A stretch of 64,000 bases of DNA from Setaria digitata (Eukaryota; Nematoda; Chromadorea; Rhabditida; Setariidae): assembly GCA_003640385.1 (NCBI GenBank), contig RCAB01000265.1:1-64000 (forward strand), read 5' to 3'. A program made the position numbers and the translations under genes. This document shows, one piece after another, positions 39,301 to 54,300 of this stretch; position 1 is the stretch's first letter, and each line of letters starts with the position of its first letter. The notes under the pieces are model-generated. The model did not search any database, had not been told where the DNA came from, and worked only from the letters and a program-made list of their open reading frames with translations.

Positions 39301-42300
39301 ACTAGGCAGCTGTTCGATTCATAGACCTATTTTGCATTCATTAAAACAATTTTCTCATTTGCATTTATTTGCTAAAAAAGAAAAAGAAAAACAAATTTTC
39401 AGCAGTTAAAATTATCCGAGAATTTCACCAGAATGACAGACATTTTTATTTTTACGATGAAATTTTTTAACTAAAACGAAATAAAAAGGGCAATAAGTAA
39501 AATGATATAAATGAGAAATTAGAATAACAAATCAAAGGTGAAAAAGTATGAGGGACAATAAACAGATGAACGATAATTAAGGAATGAAAAATATGAAACA
39601 GTAAGTCAAATTCTTTTCGAAATAATAAACTGACATTAAAAATATAATTAATTAAATAACAGGCAATAATGAATATAATGAAGAAGTAGTTCCTTTCATT
39701 CATTACGCTTTTCCTAATTTTTACAATAAAAGAAAAAAAAATGTCCCATTTATTTGATATTAGTTTAAGCCAGGATTTCACATATGCTATGATAAGAAGA
39801 TAAGTTGGATAGTGTTGTGATCCAATCGAGTGCCAGAAACTTTGAGAAATACTTTGTTAGATAAACAGATAAATGCTAGGAACAAACTGTTAAGTAAGGA
39901 AATGAATGAAATGAACTATTTAATAAATTAATATAATTTGAGTCAGTCATTCAGATGAACAAATATGGCTAATAAATAAATAAACATTTTTCAAATACCT
40001 GTTAGTGCTAAGAGCATTTCAGCAAGGAAAATTTCAAACAATTACAATACTAATCAAAGAAAATAGAGAAGGACGAAGAGAGGAGATGAAGTATTAGGGA
40101 TATGAAGCATGCCAACTCGAAAACACTCTTTTAAGAAAAAAAAACATTGAAATTTGATTTTTTAAAGGAACTGCTTAATCATTTCAAATAATGAGTGAAT
40201 TTAAATTTTTTTCGATAGAAACCGGAATTTCTTCTCTAAAATTTGACGATATTTCTAAGAATAGCTTTCAAATTATCTTCACTTCTTCACTTAAAAAAGA
40301 AAGAAAAAAGGGAACGAAATTCAAATAATATAAAAAAAAAAAAAAAAAAGAAATCCAAAATAGCAAAAACATTTCGATTTCTGTTTATTGGTCATAGCAT
40401 CCCCAAAAAACATCAGCAACGATTGAATGGAGAATTACACTAAAAAGAAGAAGAAAGAAATTGGCATAGAGAAGTTAACAACTGATAAATTTAAGTCTAT
40501 GGATTTAATTAATTGAATTAGAATTTATCAATTTTTTTGCTGACGAAAAGTGGAGAAGTGAAAACAATCAGTAATAATTACCCTGTGGTATTGAATGAAA
40601 CTTGTAACTTATCAGGACAAACTTTCCCAATTATCACTTCACCACAAATATGAAAGTATTATCAGTGACAAACAACAAGAATAAAAATGAAAAATAAAAG
40701 TTGAAATGGTGCAAAGAGGTCAAGGAGCATTTTTATCTCTATGTGTGAGCTAATTAGTGAGAATTTCTCGAATGTGACCAAGCAAAATTAGCCAAATTAA
40801 GTATGACATTTGATGGGCGAGTATTTATGGCTCGATCAAAACAAAATAAATTTCCGATTAGAAATTCGTGCCATTAATTTCATTAAATAAGCGATTTTCA
40901 TTTCTCTGAATAATTAAGAGCAGAAGGACTTGAAGTAATCAATTTTTTCTACTTTTTTTTTTTTAGTTTACCAACAAACCAACGCAAATTTCTAAATTCT
41001 CTCATACTGTACTGTGACAATATAAGTATTACTTATCCAGACAAACTTTACCTTTTTTCTTGTACATATGAAAATTTAATCGTAAAAAACCAATGCCAAT
41101 AATTAATAAGAATTTTTCTAAAAGTTTGATCTCAAATAAGGCTAAAATTATAAATAAATAACATTACCGTTTCATTGATTGAAGTAACAGTTCATAAAAG
41201 CGACGAGAAAGGTAAATTAAACGAAGTAAAGAACAGGTATGAAATGGCAACGTTAACTTAAGCCTGCAATTATCATTTACCTTCAATTATTGATGTAGAA
41301 GTTTCGAGAAAGAAATAAATTTCATTTTTTAGAAAAGAACAAAGGTTTGTTTGCCTTTTTTTTTTCTATGTATTTAATCGAACAAAAGAGAATCAAAAAT
41401 AGGAACGAAAGCAAACCCATCAGTTTCACAAAATAACAAATCTGAAAAGTTCGAAAATTTAACCTCAAAAAAGAAGAAGTAAAAGAAATTTCGACATTTC
41501 TAAAAAATGAAATTTATTCTTTTCTTAAAAAGAATTTCCACATCAATAAATTAAGCTCGGTGTCTATTTAACAAGCAAATGAAAAATGACTATGCACATA
41601 TTTCGAAATCATTTATCACGTGAAAGATGTAAGTTAGGAAGTCAAATAATTCATTTCTTTTTTTGAACTTCATATAATTACGATTAATTTCTCAATTTAT
41701 TGAAATTGATATGTTGAAGTGAAAAGAATAGAAAACCATGAGAATTTGAAAAAGATCGGAAATTAGTAAGAAAAGTGGCGAATTAATTGGATGAAAAGTT
41801 CTTTGATCCATTTCATTCATATTTAAAATAGAAAAAAAAAAAAAAAAAGAGGGAATTTTCCACATTTAGACATCTTGAGACTTGCTAATTAGAAATAGTC
41901 GAAGAAAGTTTAAAAGAAAGTCATCAAATAATATTTTTGCCAATTTCCGAATGAATTTGAACAACGAAGGAAGCAAACATGAAAAGAGTTAAACATTTTC
42001 GTATTTTGGAGCGGAAAAAAGAAAAGCAGCAAATTTGAATTGAAAATTTTACTAGAAATTTAACAAACCTATCATTAAAATCATGTTTACGATGTCGCAT
42101 CGAATCACGTACAGCTTCAAGACCTTCTTTGAAACGTGCTTGCATTTTACGAGCATAAACTGTGATTCCACCTTCACTCATATAGCCATTACTGACATCT
42201 GTAAAAGTTCACGTTTACCTTGTTATTAAAAAGAAAAAAAAAAAATTTGTTGAGAAAAACAGAGAAGCAACTTCTCGTTATAACTCAATCTATTTTTTGC

Positions 42301-45300
42301 ATATAAATCGATGAGTAATTAAGAAAACTTATACAATTTATTGCTTCGAACTGTTGAATTAACAAAAACAAAATTGAAAATAAACAAATTAATTACAAAT
42401 TTTCCATCATTTAATAATTTTTTTCCAAAATTGGCAATGCTTTCTAATTGCTCGATAAAGACTAAGTTTATGGGAAACTAAATTTTACAGTAAATGAATT
42501 ACAAAATCTTTTGCGAATCCTTCTTCTCTCTCGGAAACATGCCGTTACTTTCTACTCCTCTCCTTTTTTTTTCTTCTCCTGCTACTTTTATTCTACAGCT
42601 GATAAAAATTTTTCCAAATTGTAAATTTGATAAATTTACTTCAAATACGGCAATTTTACAATAAATTTTAGTTTTTTTTTTTCACTTGCTGTAATGGCAA
42701 CAACAAGTACGAAATATTCCATTTCTAAACTTTTAAAAACATAAAAAATCTGACTTCAAAAAAACCAAAAATCTTAACTACATCATCGCATCCTGACACA
42801 GTATTTCTAAATACAATTTTAATCACATAGTATTGCTGATTTGAATATCTCACAATGATTTATTCGATTGATTTTGATAAGATGATAATTTATTGACTAA
42901 CTGGCAGTGTTTTTTTCATCAGATCAAGTTGATGTTTGCCTAAATTCTTAGGCAGTATGATTTTAATTTAAATCAATTATTCTTAAGACAGCACTGAGTA
43001 TCCTATTTCTTCTAAATTTTAAGCAGTATAAAACAGCATTACATTGTTTCATTTTAAAAATTTCTATTTCAAAAATTTTCAATTTATGATTTCTTTCCAT
43101 TGCGCTAAAATATAAATTTTCAATAATAAAAAAAAAAAACAAAAAGAAAAAAACTTTTTGCTTTGAAAGGAAAATATACAAATATAAAAAAAATTATGCA
43201 ACTGTTCAAAATACAGGCAGTATGATCGTTAAATCAAATTTCCATCAATTTTTTTTCGCAGCATTTTCGAGGGACAACTAAAACAGAGATTTTAGCAAAA
43301 AAAAGAAAGTTCTAGAACAAAAATATAATAAGAATTGATGAAAATGGTACAAAGATGAGTGATATAACAGGTGACATATTAACGATGATAATAACAATTG
43401 ACAATATTACGATTATGGTAGAAAAAAGAAAAAGAGAATAATTAATCGTTAACTTTTATGACCTTCAACCTTTTGATCACTTCGTATAATTGGCATCAGC
43501 AACAGGTGAATGAAAGACTGTCAACCTTTTTACCTTTATAATAAAACACCGAAGCTATTAAATGAGCTACGGGGTGGAATGAATGAGGAGAAGGAAGAAT
43601 ATTATGTATTGCTTAATCATCATTCCTTAATTACTTCTAAAACGAACGTAATTTGAAAGGTTAGTGTCTCGTAGCCTTGCAATATCAATAAATTCATTTG
43701 AAAAAAAAAAAAAAAATTAAAAGTATTATTGGAAATAAATATTTCAGATTTAATTAAATTCACTTTTTTATACAATATCCGACAAAATGCTTACCAATTT
43801 TTTCTTCACCACACTTGAAATAATAAATAAACCTAAAGTCCGTTCTTGTTTAATTTAATCCTATGAACATAACAGATATTTCTGCCTAAACACTTATGAT
43901 TGAAATTGTGTAAATTAATTTCAACCATTAATTAAAACAAAAAAAAAAGGGTCAAAGATTGAAAATAGATCATTTAAGTAATAAAATATATTAGAGGAAA
44001 CGGCATAAATTTCGTCTTTCTAAAGTGACACAATTTTTGATTTAAATTTTGATTTTAAATTTTTATTTATATATTTATACATTTTTTTTTCATATTTTCT
44101 GTTTTTTATTCTAATTCATAGCATTAACATAATGTGAAAAGTTCTTTTTTCTAGTTAAATATTTAAGTAGCCAACAATGTGAATGTGTGTGTGTGTTAGT
44201 AAATATCCTAATCTTGGACTCTAAATGAATATTGAACTAAATAAAGGAGGGGAGAAAATGCTACAGCTTTGTTGACTAGACTGAAGTGAAACAAGTTCAC
44301 TTGAAATATCTATCGTTCCGTTAATTAATTGAGCACTATTCACCTTCAAACACATAAGAGTGAAAGAAATTTTCCCGCAGTTTTATTAGATTTTGAATAA
44401 TTCAGGAAGGAACGATAATTACTTCAATAATTTACTATTATATCATTACTAATTGTAGCTAATATTGTAGCTACTACTCGCCATTGTTATTGTTACTAAT
44501 AAAACGATATTTTACCACTATTACTGAAATAACTAAGACGACAATTGCGATGTTACTAATATGCAATTCTGCACTCTCCTACTACTGCAACAATATCATG
44601 CGCTGTCACCACGATAATTATGATGACAATTATTTCTACCGCTGCTACTGTACAGAATATACCATTATAATAACTGCACGGTAGTCACTTCCACTGTTCT
44701 TACTACAGTAACTATTGCTTATTACAGTAACTACCATGACAACTACTTCGACAACAATAACAACAACGAACATTGAATATTTGTCGTCAAGTGATGGTCG
44801 TACCAATCACGGCCACATTATTCGAGACTTGCCGTAGAAGGAAGAGCTTAAAGATGGAATTCGTTTTTCACTCCCTTTTTCTAATCTCCCAGCTGGGCTC
44901 TTTCAATTCATATCTATTCAGCTAACTCCACTGGACCGATCGATTGAAGATTGAACTTCTGATCAACTATCGATTGATTCGACACGATAATACGCAAATA
45001 CTCACTAACATATATTCAGTTCATTATAGCTCTTTCATTATTTATTCTTGTCATTATAATAATAATAACAATAACAAAATAATAATAGCAAGAATAATTA
45101 CAATTATAATTATTAATAATAATAATAAATGTTAATAATTACTATTATTTATTATTATAATTATTAATAATAATAAATTATTACCATTTATAAAATAATA
45201 ATTATTTATTAATAATAATAACTATAAAATAATAATATTAATAAAATACTAACAATAATAATAATAATAATTATTATTATTGTTATAATTATCATTATTA

Positions 45301-48300
45301 TTATAAAATAATATTTATTAATAATAATAACTATAATAATAATTATTATTAATAGTTTTTTATTATCTGAAAAGATAAAATTCCTGTTTCGAAAGAGAAA
45401 GAGAGAGAAAGAGGGGAAAATGAAGTTTCAATTAATAATAATTAATAAATTAATGAGCTAAAAAAAGAAAAAACAAAAAAAAAAAATAAGAGAAAAAGGC
45501 TTTTAAACTTAATACTTACCAGCCATAGACAGTTCCGGAAGTGTCACATTACCGGTGAACAATGATTCACCTTCAGAAAGATAACCGGATGGACGATGAG
45601 GTACGGCACAGCGGATGGTTGTCGAGATCGAATCTAGCGAATCATCACTTGTTGAGCTATCTCGAAGTGTTCCTACAAGCAAACGAATCATATTTTAATG
45701 TAAAGTGAATTAAGAAATACCAGAAATTGGATTAGGAAATGCCAGAATCACCAGATGTGTAAACAGAATTTGGTGGAAGAAAATAAGTAAAAATAATCAG
45801 ATGCAAGTAACACTTTACTGACCCTATTCATTTTATTATTTTACTGCTATTTAGAAATTTAATTAAAATTCAAACTACAAAATATTAGCAGAGTTTAAGT
45901 TTAAAAGGAAAATTTTATTAGAAAGAAAATTTTTCTATTCGTCTGAAAAATTATGCGAAATTTTACTAAAACTTCTCAATTATTACTTCAGGAATGGAAA
46001 AAAGAATATTTTAATATAAAATTAATGAAATTTGTAGAAGCTTTAGCGCTGCCTGCATTAGTCTTAATGACTGCTTAAATTAATTATCCAAATTTCCCAT
46101 CAATTTAAGATTAGTGTATCGCTGTAAACATTTTCTTCCTAAATGAACACGGAAATACTTAAATTATATGGTGTTCAGATGACGTAAATTGCATATTATT
46201 AATAACAAAAACAAAATATCTAATGGGATACTGTTAGCAAAGAGAGTGTAAAGTGAAATGTGATTTAAATGTAGTACAGTTAAATGAAGTATTGAATAAA
46301 ATTAAAATTTCTTGTTTAACACTGAACTAGAAATAATATCAAAAATGGTGGGGTTCCAAAAACTTCAAGTTTTCTATTTGAAATGGAATTTTTATTAAAT
46401 ATTTTTGATTGCTGGAGAAAAATCAATTAATTTCATAAATTAAAATAATTTTTTTCCGAGTTATTAATGATGAATAGAAATAGTAATATTTTTTAATTAT
46501 TTTTTGTCAAAAATGTAAAGTAAAAAAGAAAAAAAATGACTGTTTATACACCTGCCCAAAAGAGATAATAACTAATTGGTAGTAAAACGAATATTACGGG
46601 ACAGGTGAGGAGAAGTGACCTTTTGTCATTTGTTAAATAGTCTGGACAACAGACAACAGGGATGAATTCCGGTCTAGCTCGGATGGATGTGTGAGGAGGA
46701 CGGAACCGGAATGGTAGAAGACATAGCGGTAAAATTAATTAACTCATCCGATGACCGTACCAAATGTGAATCAAATATTGTTACAATGCTAATTTCTTCA
46801 TCGTTTTCTCTCATTGAATATTACTGACAGAAGTAACAATCTCACAATCATAATTAATTTCGAATGATTATTATGCTAGAGTATTTAAAATAATTTTAAA
46901 TTTTTTCAAATGTTAGAACATTTCTATTTTTTCTCTTTTTTTTTTTAACGATCAATCTTCCAAAATAATTTAATTAGCCAGTAATTTTTCTTCTTCCCAT
47001 ATCTTAAACATGCTTTTAACAATCATATTATATCACAAAAATGCCTTTTTCTCAAAATTTTTAAAAAGAAATGATCTTTTAATGCATCAATTTTTTAACA
47101 ATAAAATATACTAATATTGCTACAGTTTCCTTAATTTTTTATGAGAAATGACTGCTTCTCATATCTTACTCGCATCATTATTTCGTTACTCTTGAAATGG
47201 ATCTTATCAAAAAATGGCTCACTGTCATTGTCATCACTGAAAGATTAATGTTAAGTACAACTTATCGAAGTTTATTTAACAAATGCGGAATGGAATTAAT
47301 AGCAAAAGAGAAATTACCATTTCGAGTACCAGGTGAGTGAGTATTTTGTTGACAAATTTTCGTATTTCGTACGACAACATTATATGAGGGTGGTACCAGT
47401 GGAATGATTGGCTCCATCGGACGAATGCCCTCGAGATCTGATCCCGAGAAGGTAGCCATATTGGTCTTGGAAGGAGTTGACACTTCTGCTGTTGTCACGC
47501 CACAGTTAGAATCAAATGTCGTCTCCAGACGACTATTTGTTCGTACCGGCACTGGTCTATAATACTTAGAGATGCCACACTAAATGACAAATATTGAGTA
47601 TTAGTCCAAGTTGAGCTACAACTCGAACCTGAACCTTAACTTATAACTAAATGACAAACATGTAAACAAAAGAAAGTTGATTAATGTAGTGCTTTGTTAT
47701 TACATATATTATAATTTCAATAACAATAATGTGAACAGATTGTTATTTAGCTTAGAACAAATATTAAGAAAAATGACTATTGTAATTCATACTGATAAGA
47801 TAATAATATTAATAAAGTGTTGTCATTCAGTACAAATATCAGAAACATTAAGCTGCAGTATATATGCCTATTTTATGCAGAGTACTATAGCGATAATAAT
47901 TTTGGGATAACTATATAAAGATTATATTATTGTGCATATATTGCTGTAAGAATGATGTTTTGCAGACCATCACTGGGATAATTAACTTGTAATTAAATGA
48001 TATATTAATCGCCGTCGTGATTAGTATAATTAAGTCATATATTAATGACTGTGATTATTACCATAGTTGATACATTAACAGAGGCTTACAGATAAAACAT
48101 AACTTACGGAGCTTTTTTATCCAATGCAACAACTTTTGAAATTGAATTATTTGACAAGGTGTTTGTTTCATCATTAGGGTTGTAAATAACACTGGCATTA
48201 TCAGAGTCACGACTACCGGATGTTGTAGAAGTGTCACTCTGGTTATCGCCATCTAAATTATCAATTAATTTCGCAGTTCAGATTACTGTTTTGAAAGTGA

Positions 48301-51300
48301 AATGAAAGATGAATTGAAAGATGACCATAGAAAAGCGGCAATATTTCTAATCTCTTCATGTCATTTTTTATCCTGTTCAAGTTACAGAAAGCACCTGTGA
48401 TATTATTAGAAGCTTGCGGTGACTTAATGACTCGATGGCTCATCATTGGACTTACGACACCAACTGTTGGACTTTGTGACGGGATAACACCTTTGCTAGT
48501 CTTGGTCGTTGTGAGCGTTGATAACGTATTCCCAACTGGTGCTGTAATTAAAGTTGCTACTGTAGCGCTAACTTCAGGTTGTTGCTCCTCAGAATCCGAT
48601 GCAGAAGATGGCCATTTTGAAGGGGATGCACCTTCAGTAGTCGGTGAATTCTTCGGACTGGTTGACGCAGGTGACGTATACTTGCTTGATGGTGGCGTCA
48701 AATGAGCAGCAACTTTCGGTGCTGCAATTCCTTTCACAGCCAGAATTGGCTTTGATTCCTGTAATATGCAAAAAGTATCAGAGTGGAACAAGTAATTGTC
48801 TAGTGAATCCATGAAACTTCGGTGATAGGGCTTCGATAGGAAAATTGATAATCATATCAGAAATTATGGAAAGCATAATAAGAAACTTCATTTTTTTTTT
48901 GGTGACCGTCTCGACTTTCAACCCATTTTGCAGTAAAATTAAAATTTAAAATGAAATAGTTGTGGGATTCGTTAGGAATTCATAAAAGGAATAAAATTGG
49001 CAGCCAAATTTTAATAGTTTTTATTGTAATTTCGAAATTTATTTTGTAATAAATTTTCTCACTTGCTTCTATAAAATTTCTGTCCATGTGATATTTTCAG
49101 CATCAAAACAAATCAAATTAAATAAAGGGAAGTGTATAAAACAGAATAAATTAAAAAAATAACTTCGGAAATAGAAGAAAGTCGAAATTATTGGAAATCG
49201 TGAATAAAAGAGACCGATATTAACTAGGCAGAAAGATATTGTACATAAATTTAACTATAAATAGGATAAAGAGCACAAGATTTTAAAATTAAATTAGGCT
49301 TAACAGCTGAAAAGTTTGTTTTTAATTCAATGATTTGTAAAATCCATTGCCTTATTTATTTTTTCTAGAATACTGAACAGCATTTTAGCTTAAATGTTTA
49401 TATAGCTGTCATAAAAATAACAATATAATTGAGAGATAGAAAAAGTAAAAAAAATTGCCCCAAATCACTAGGCTCATTTTTCCGTAGCCAGCAAACGTTA
49501 TTAAAATGTCAAATTCTAGCCGATCGATCCAAAATAATACAATTATTGCACGCTGGATGAAAATTTATTTCAAACATATAACCTGTAGTGTACTACGAAT
49601 AAATTTTAATAAATTATAAAACAACAATTTTTTTTTAACTAATTGCAAGGCTGATAATAATATACTCACCTTCCATAATCAATTCATTCTAATTTATTTA
49701 TTTCATATTATTTCACTGACGAAAATATTGGATATAACTAAGCCCGAAATCAAAAAAGTAGAAAAAAAAGCTAAAAGTACAGGTAAATTATTATTTCACA
49801 CCTGCTTCTTATAAGTAAGCCATGATAATCAGCAAGAAATTTCGAAAAAAAAAAAGAAAGAAAAAGAAAACAAAGACGGAATGAAAATGGAAAATTTGAT
49901 AAAATATGATGAAAATTAGAGCAAATTTTGTCAGCAAAAAGAAAAAGAATGGGAAAGATTTGAAAAACGATCAAACGAAAAATTGTTTAAAAAAAATAAA
50001 AAAAGAAAAATTGACAAAATAAGCCATTAATTAAAATGCTATTGATGTTGCAATTATTTCGCACTAATTAACCTCATTCCTCTCCTTCTTGACCCCTTCG
50101 GTCATTTCTGTCCTTTTTTGACCTTAAAATTAAAGTAAAAGTAAAAGCAAAAGTAGCAAATAAAGCAAAACAGCAAGAAACTACGCAATGGAAGCACAAT
50201 TTAATCCTAACTAAAAAAAAAAAAAAAAATTGTGTGGGAAAAATGAAGAAAAGAAAATAAAAGTTTATTCGACATCTTTTTCGTCTGAAATGATCGTTAA
50301 AAAATATAAAACTGAACTTGAAATATTTATTCAATTCATTAATTAATAATGTATTTATCCATTTTAATGAAATACATATTCATAATGTTGTTGGTTCAAT
50401 CGTATTTTAATTGTTCTAGAAGGAACAAAAGAAATTAATTGATATTAGTTCTAATAGAAGCAAAAAAGAAGTAACATACATGTGGACTGGGTGGCGGTTG
50501 AATTGTTCCACCGGTAAAGCGATGGTTGCCGGTGGAATGTTGGAATGATAAGGCTGATAATCCTCGAGTTCGTGGATGATGAACTGCTGTACCACTACAG
50601 GATGAATTCTTTGATGATGTTGAGTTAAGACTCATCGAGGATGATTCGGCTGATGAGAGAGGTGATGAGCTACCAAAACCGGCATATGCCGAATCTTCTT
50701 CAGAACTTTTCGAAAATCTGCAAAAGCTATCTGTAACATACTTCTGTTGGGAAGAGAAAAATTAAGCTTGAATATATTGTGAAATGAATCATTCTTGCAC
50801 TCGAAATTTTTTCAATTTTTTTTTCAACTTTTCAAAAATTTCATTTTTCTCTGTCATTCATTCAATCAGGAGTTATTATCGGTCGCCTGTTTCAGCCGGA
50901 TTAATTCAAGCATGAATGTCAACTTCATCATTCTCTTTTAGATCCTTTATTCCACAAGATTTAAATAATCCCACTGAATGAAATTTTTGAGAGATTTTAA
51001 AATTTGGATATTAAATGGCAAACAAATCGACACAAAACTATCATTAACTTTTTATTCGATTCAGTTATTTTGTTTTTTTTCTTTTCTTCTCCTTCGATCT
51101 TGTCCAATTTCAACTTATTTACTACTGATAGACAACGAAATTCATTTTCATTTTCATTTCTTGCTAATTATTTCCTATTATGTCTTTTCGTACTGCTTCT
51201 CTACAACTTTCAACAAACAACTGCATGAAACAGTATGACGAAATCCCATACTTACACGTGGAATTACGTGAAATCACATGAAATCTCCGTCTCATCTGCG

Positions 51301-54300
51301 GTTTAAAAGTTTCACGAAATACTTCAGCGTTAAAACGCATTGTGCGTAAATTTTCGGTGTAAACACAATGCTTACTATGCGCTACAGAAACAATCGTAAA
51401 AAACACCACATAAAGTGCTTCTGTAGGAATAGAAAGTATCACAGATCAGATAAAATTCAATTTTTTTCTTCTCTCTGTGAATTAATTAAAGCAAAAGAGA
51501 GAAGTGAAACGTTTGAACCGTTTATTTTTAGTTGGGTCAAGAAGGGTTGTTGGCTGTCTTAGTTGGGCGCCAGATGATTGAATGGTACGGCTGGATGGAC
51601 GTTTAACCCCTTGCAAAGTTGTATTCGAAGAGGATGACGACGCTGATGATGAACTGCTTTGCAATGGTAGCGCACTGCTACGGGAGCCAGTAACCTGTAA
51701 ATAACAACAACAACAATAATAACAGTAAACAACAACGACAGTAATAAGTAAGCAAACAAATAACCTTCCATATATTTGCTTTAACTAAAAATTTATTTAA
51801 AATTTGCAAAAGTTTTAAATAGAATTGAAAAATTAGAAGAAATCATAAGTGGAAAACAATTATTTGAAAAAAAGCAGCACTTTATGCATATTATATACAA
51901 TAAAAATTATCGAACACTTTTCAATTATACAAGAAATTATATAAAAATATCAGGAAAAATAGGCATTGTTGAAGAAATACGTAATATAAAATTGAACTGA
52001 GTAAAATTTTAGCAGAATTTGAAAGCAGATGATGTGAATTTAAGGAAGAAATGGTGATAATTTTAGTTTCAATGGACTAATTTAGAATTGAAAATAGAAT
52101 TATGCGATTAATTTGTGAAATGAAATAAAATGCAGTGATGAGGAGAAGAAATTTGTTGCTATTGCAAAATATTGTAGTAAGTCAATTGAAACAACAGAAT
52201 GATTGTCATATGAATGCAATTAAAAAAACTCATCTAACGTTTTAGAAATTGAATATTATTCAGCTTGAATGAATAATTTTCAGCCTGCTGAGAGGAATAT
52301 TTTGCAATTAATTTTTCCCAATTTCACTGCATTTAAATATTAATTGGTTAATTAAGTCATATCAGTAGGCAAAAAAATAGAAACAAAAAGAAAACTTAAA
52401 TCATCTGCAACTATAGCCATTCAAATACAATCATATTAGCTTTTAATTACAGAAGATATTCATGTGCTAATGCGAAATTTTTCAAAACTAAACAAGGAAT
52501 CCTCAATTAATTCCTTCTTTTTGTCTCTCACTACTCTATGAATTTCTATAAATAAGTATGAAGTTCTTTAAAATGAAATTTAAATTACCTTGAGAAAGAA
52601 ATTTCTTTACTTTTATGCTTTAAATCCATTTATTCATACCATTTTGAAATGATTTTCTTAAACTGCATTCTGTTATTAAATATTAAATTCCTCGTGCTAT
52701 CCATTGCAATTTACTTCATTTTATTATTCCAGTGTAAATAAAACCGAAGTTTTAAAAGAAGCAAAATTGCTTTGCGGTCGACTCGTAATTTAAGTAAATA
52801 TGATTAAAATTCGACAGATTTACGTTTTCAAATGCCCATTTCAAGAGTATTCCAGCGCTTCACCCAAATATTATCGATATTAATTAATTGGGAACTTGTT
52901 AATACCAATTTTAAATTTAATTTTTGCGGAAAATGAAAACAGTTTCTTATTATTTGCAAAATTTAAAATTACAAGTTAGAAAGAAAGAAGATCTGACATT
53001 ACCTCAGCATGAATAGGCAAATTAATATTCTAACTGAAATAAACAGGAATCAAAAAAAAAAAAAAAAAAATATAGCGAAAATAATTAAAAATAAGTGTGA
53101 CGACAAACTGAATCAGTTTAACCTGTAAGAGTTAAAATGAACTGAAATTGAATTAGTCTAATTGGAACACATCAATAATAACATTATAAATATAAATGTT
53201 CATAAAAAAGAACTCAAATAAAAAATAAAAATTTTTCGATAACAAAATCACTTCATTTGATATTCCATTTTCGGTTCAATATTTTCAACTTTTGATCATT
53301 TTTTTAAATTGAAGAAAGTAGAATGAGGGGAAAAGAAGAAAAGCATGTGAAAGATGGTAATTTGGCAAATAAAAATTACTAAATATGCTGAAAACAGGAA
53401 ATGAAAGACTGAAATAAGAACTCTCGGGAAGAGAGATGGCGTATTTTAAATAATCGATTATAATTCAAGTAGTTTTTTTTCCTTTTATCGTTGATTCTCT
53501 CACGCATATTTCATTGCCAATTATTAATTTTCTTAAAAAAAAGAAAAAAAAAAATGAAAATTTACATAATCAATTCACTGAAATTTGTTTCCTGTTATGA
53601 TTAATTAATTTCAGATTAATTTTGCTAAAAAAAAAATCTTTTTGCAATTATTTCACATCTAATGGATACAATTCTATAAGTCGTCATTAAATCATATGAT
53701 TTGGACAACTTGAATTAATTTTCCAATATTTTAAATTATCTTCAATACCTCAAATCTAAATATTTCTTTACAGTAGTGGGGTATGGATTTACTGCGAAAA
53801 AAAAACTGCAAATTTTTTTTTTTCAAAATTTAAAACACCGAAAAAGAAAATTGTCTAAAAAGGCGAAAGTAACAACGATTTTAATTTCTTTAGGAAAATA
53901 ACTACTAAACAGTAACATGAGTTATTCATTATTCATGAAAAATTTAACGCTTAATTGATGAGAGTTCACAATATTTAGAGAAAATTAAAATCTAGGGAAA
54001 AAAATATATAAAACGGGTAATTTTTAAGTCGACAGGATAATTAGCAAATTTAAATAATCAGTCAATCTTAAATATTAATAATACTAAAATGTTAAGAAAA
54101 CTATTACCTCATATGATTGTGAATAATATGCCACAAAATCGCGCAACCTTAGAATGCCTTAAGTGAAGATATAATTTTTAGGCCTAACTAATGTACAAAC
54201 AAATATGTTAGATATGTCATATTATTTGACAAGAAATGCATAGCCGAAACTAACAGACGAAGTACTTCCCGGCAGTTGCACAATATCCGGAAAAGAACAA

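Larger units (their letters stand above)
31979..42068 (-). other. unc-53 10-kb intron k-j
   Basis: The longest intron of the gene. It holds a TCA/ATC-rich imperfect repeat (32960-33220), a perfect inverted repeat (34052-34124), four single-N assembly joins (35592-36877), a GC-richer open frame with an SH3-like tail (37009-37140), a CT tract and a GCCAA cluster (38985-39075). Part of its length is artificial because of the duplicated contig ends. Confidence 0.75.

Noticed and set aside
48358..48705. 115-codon plus-strand frame
   Set aside because: It is the exact antisense of unc-53 exon f, whose minus-strand frame is conserved.
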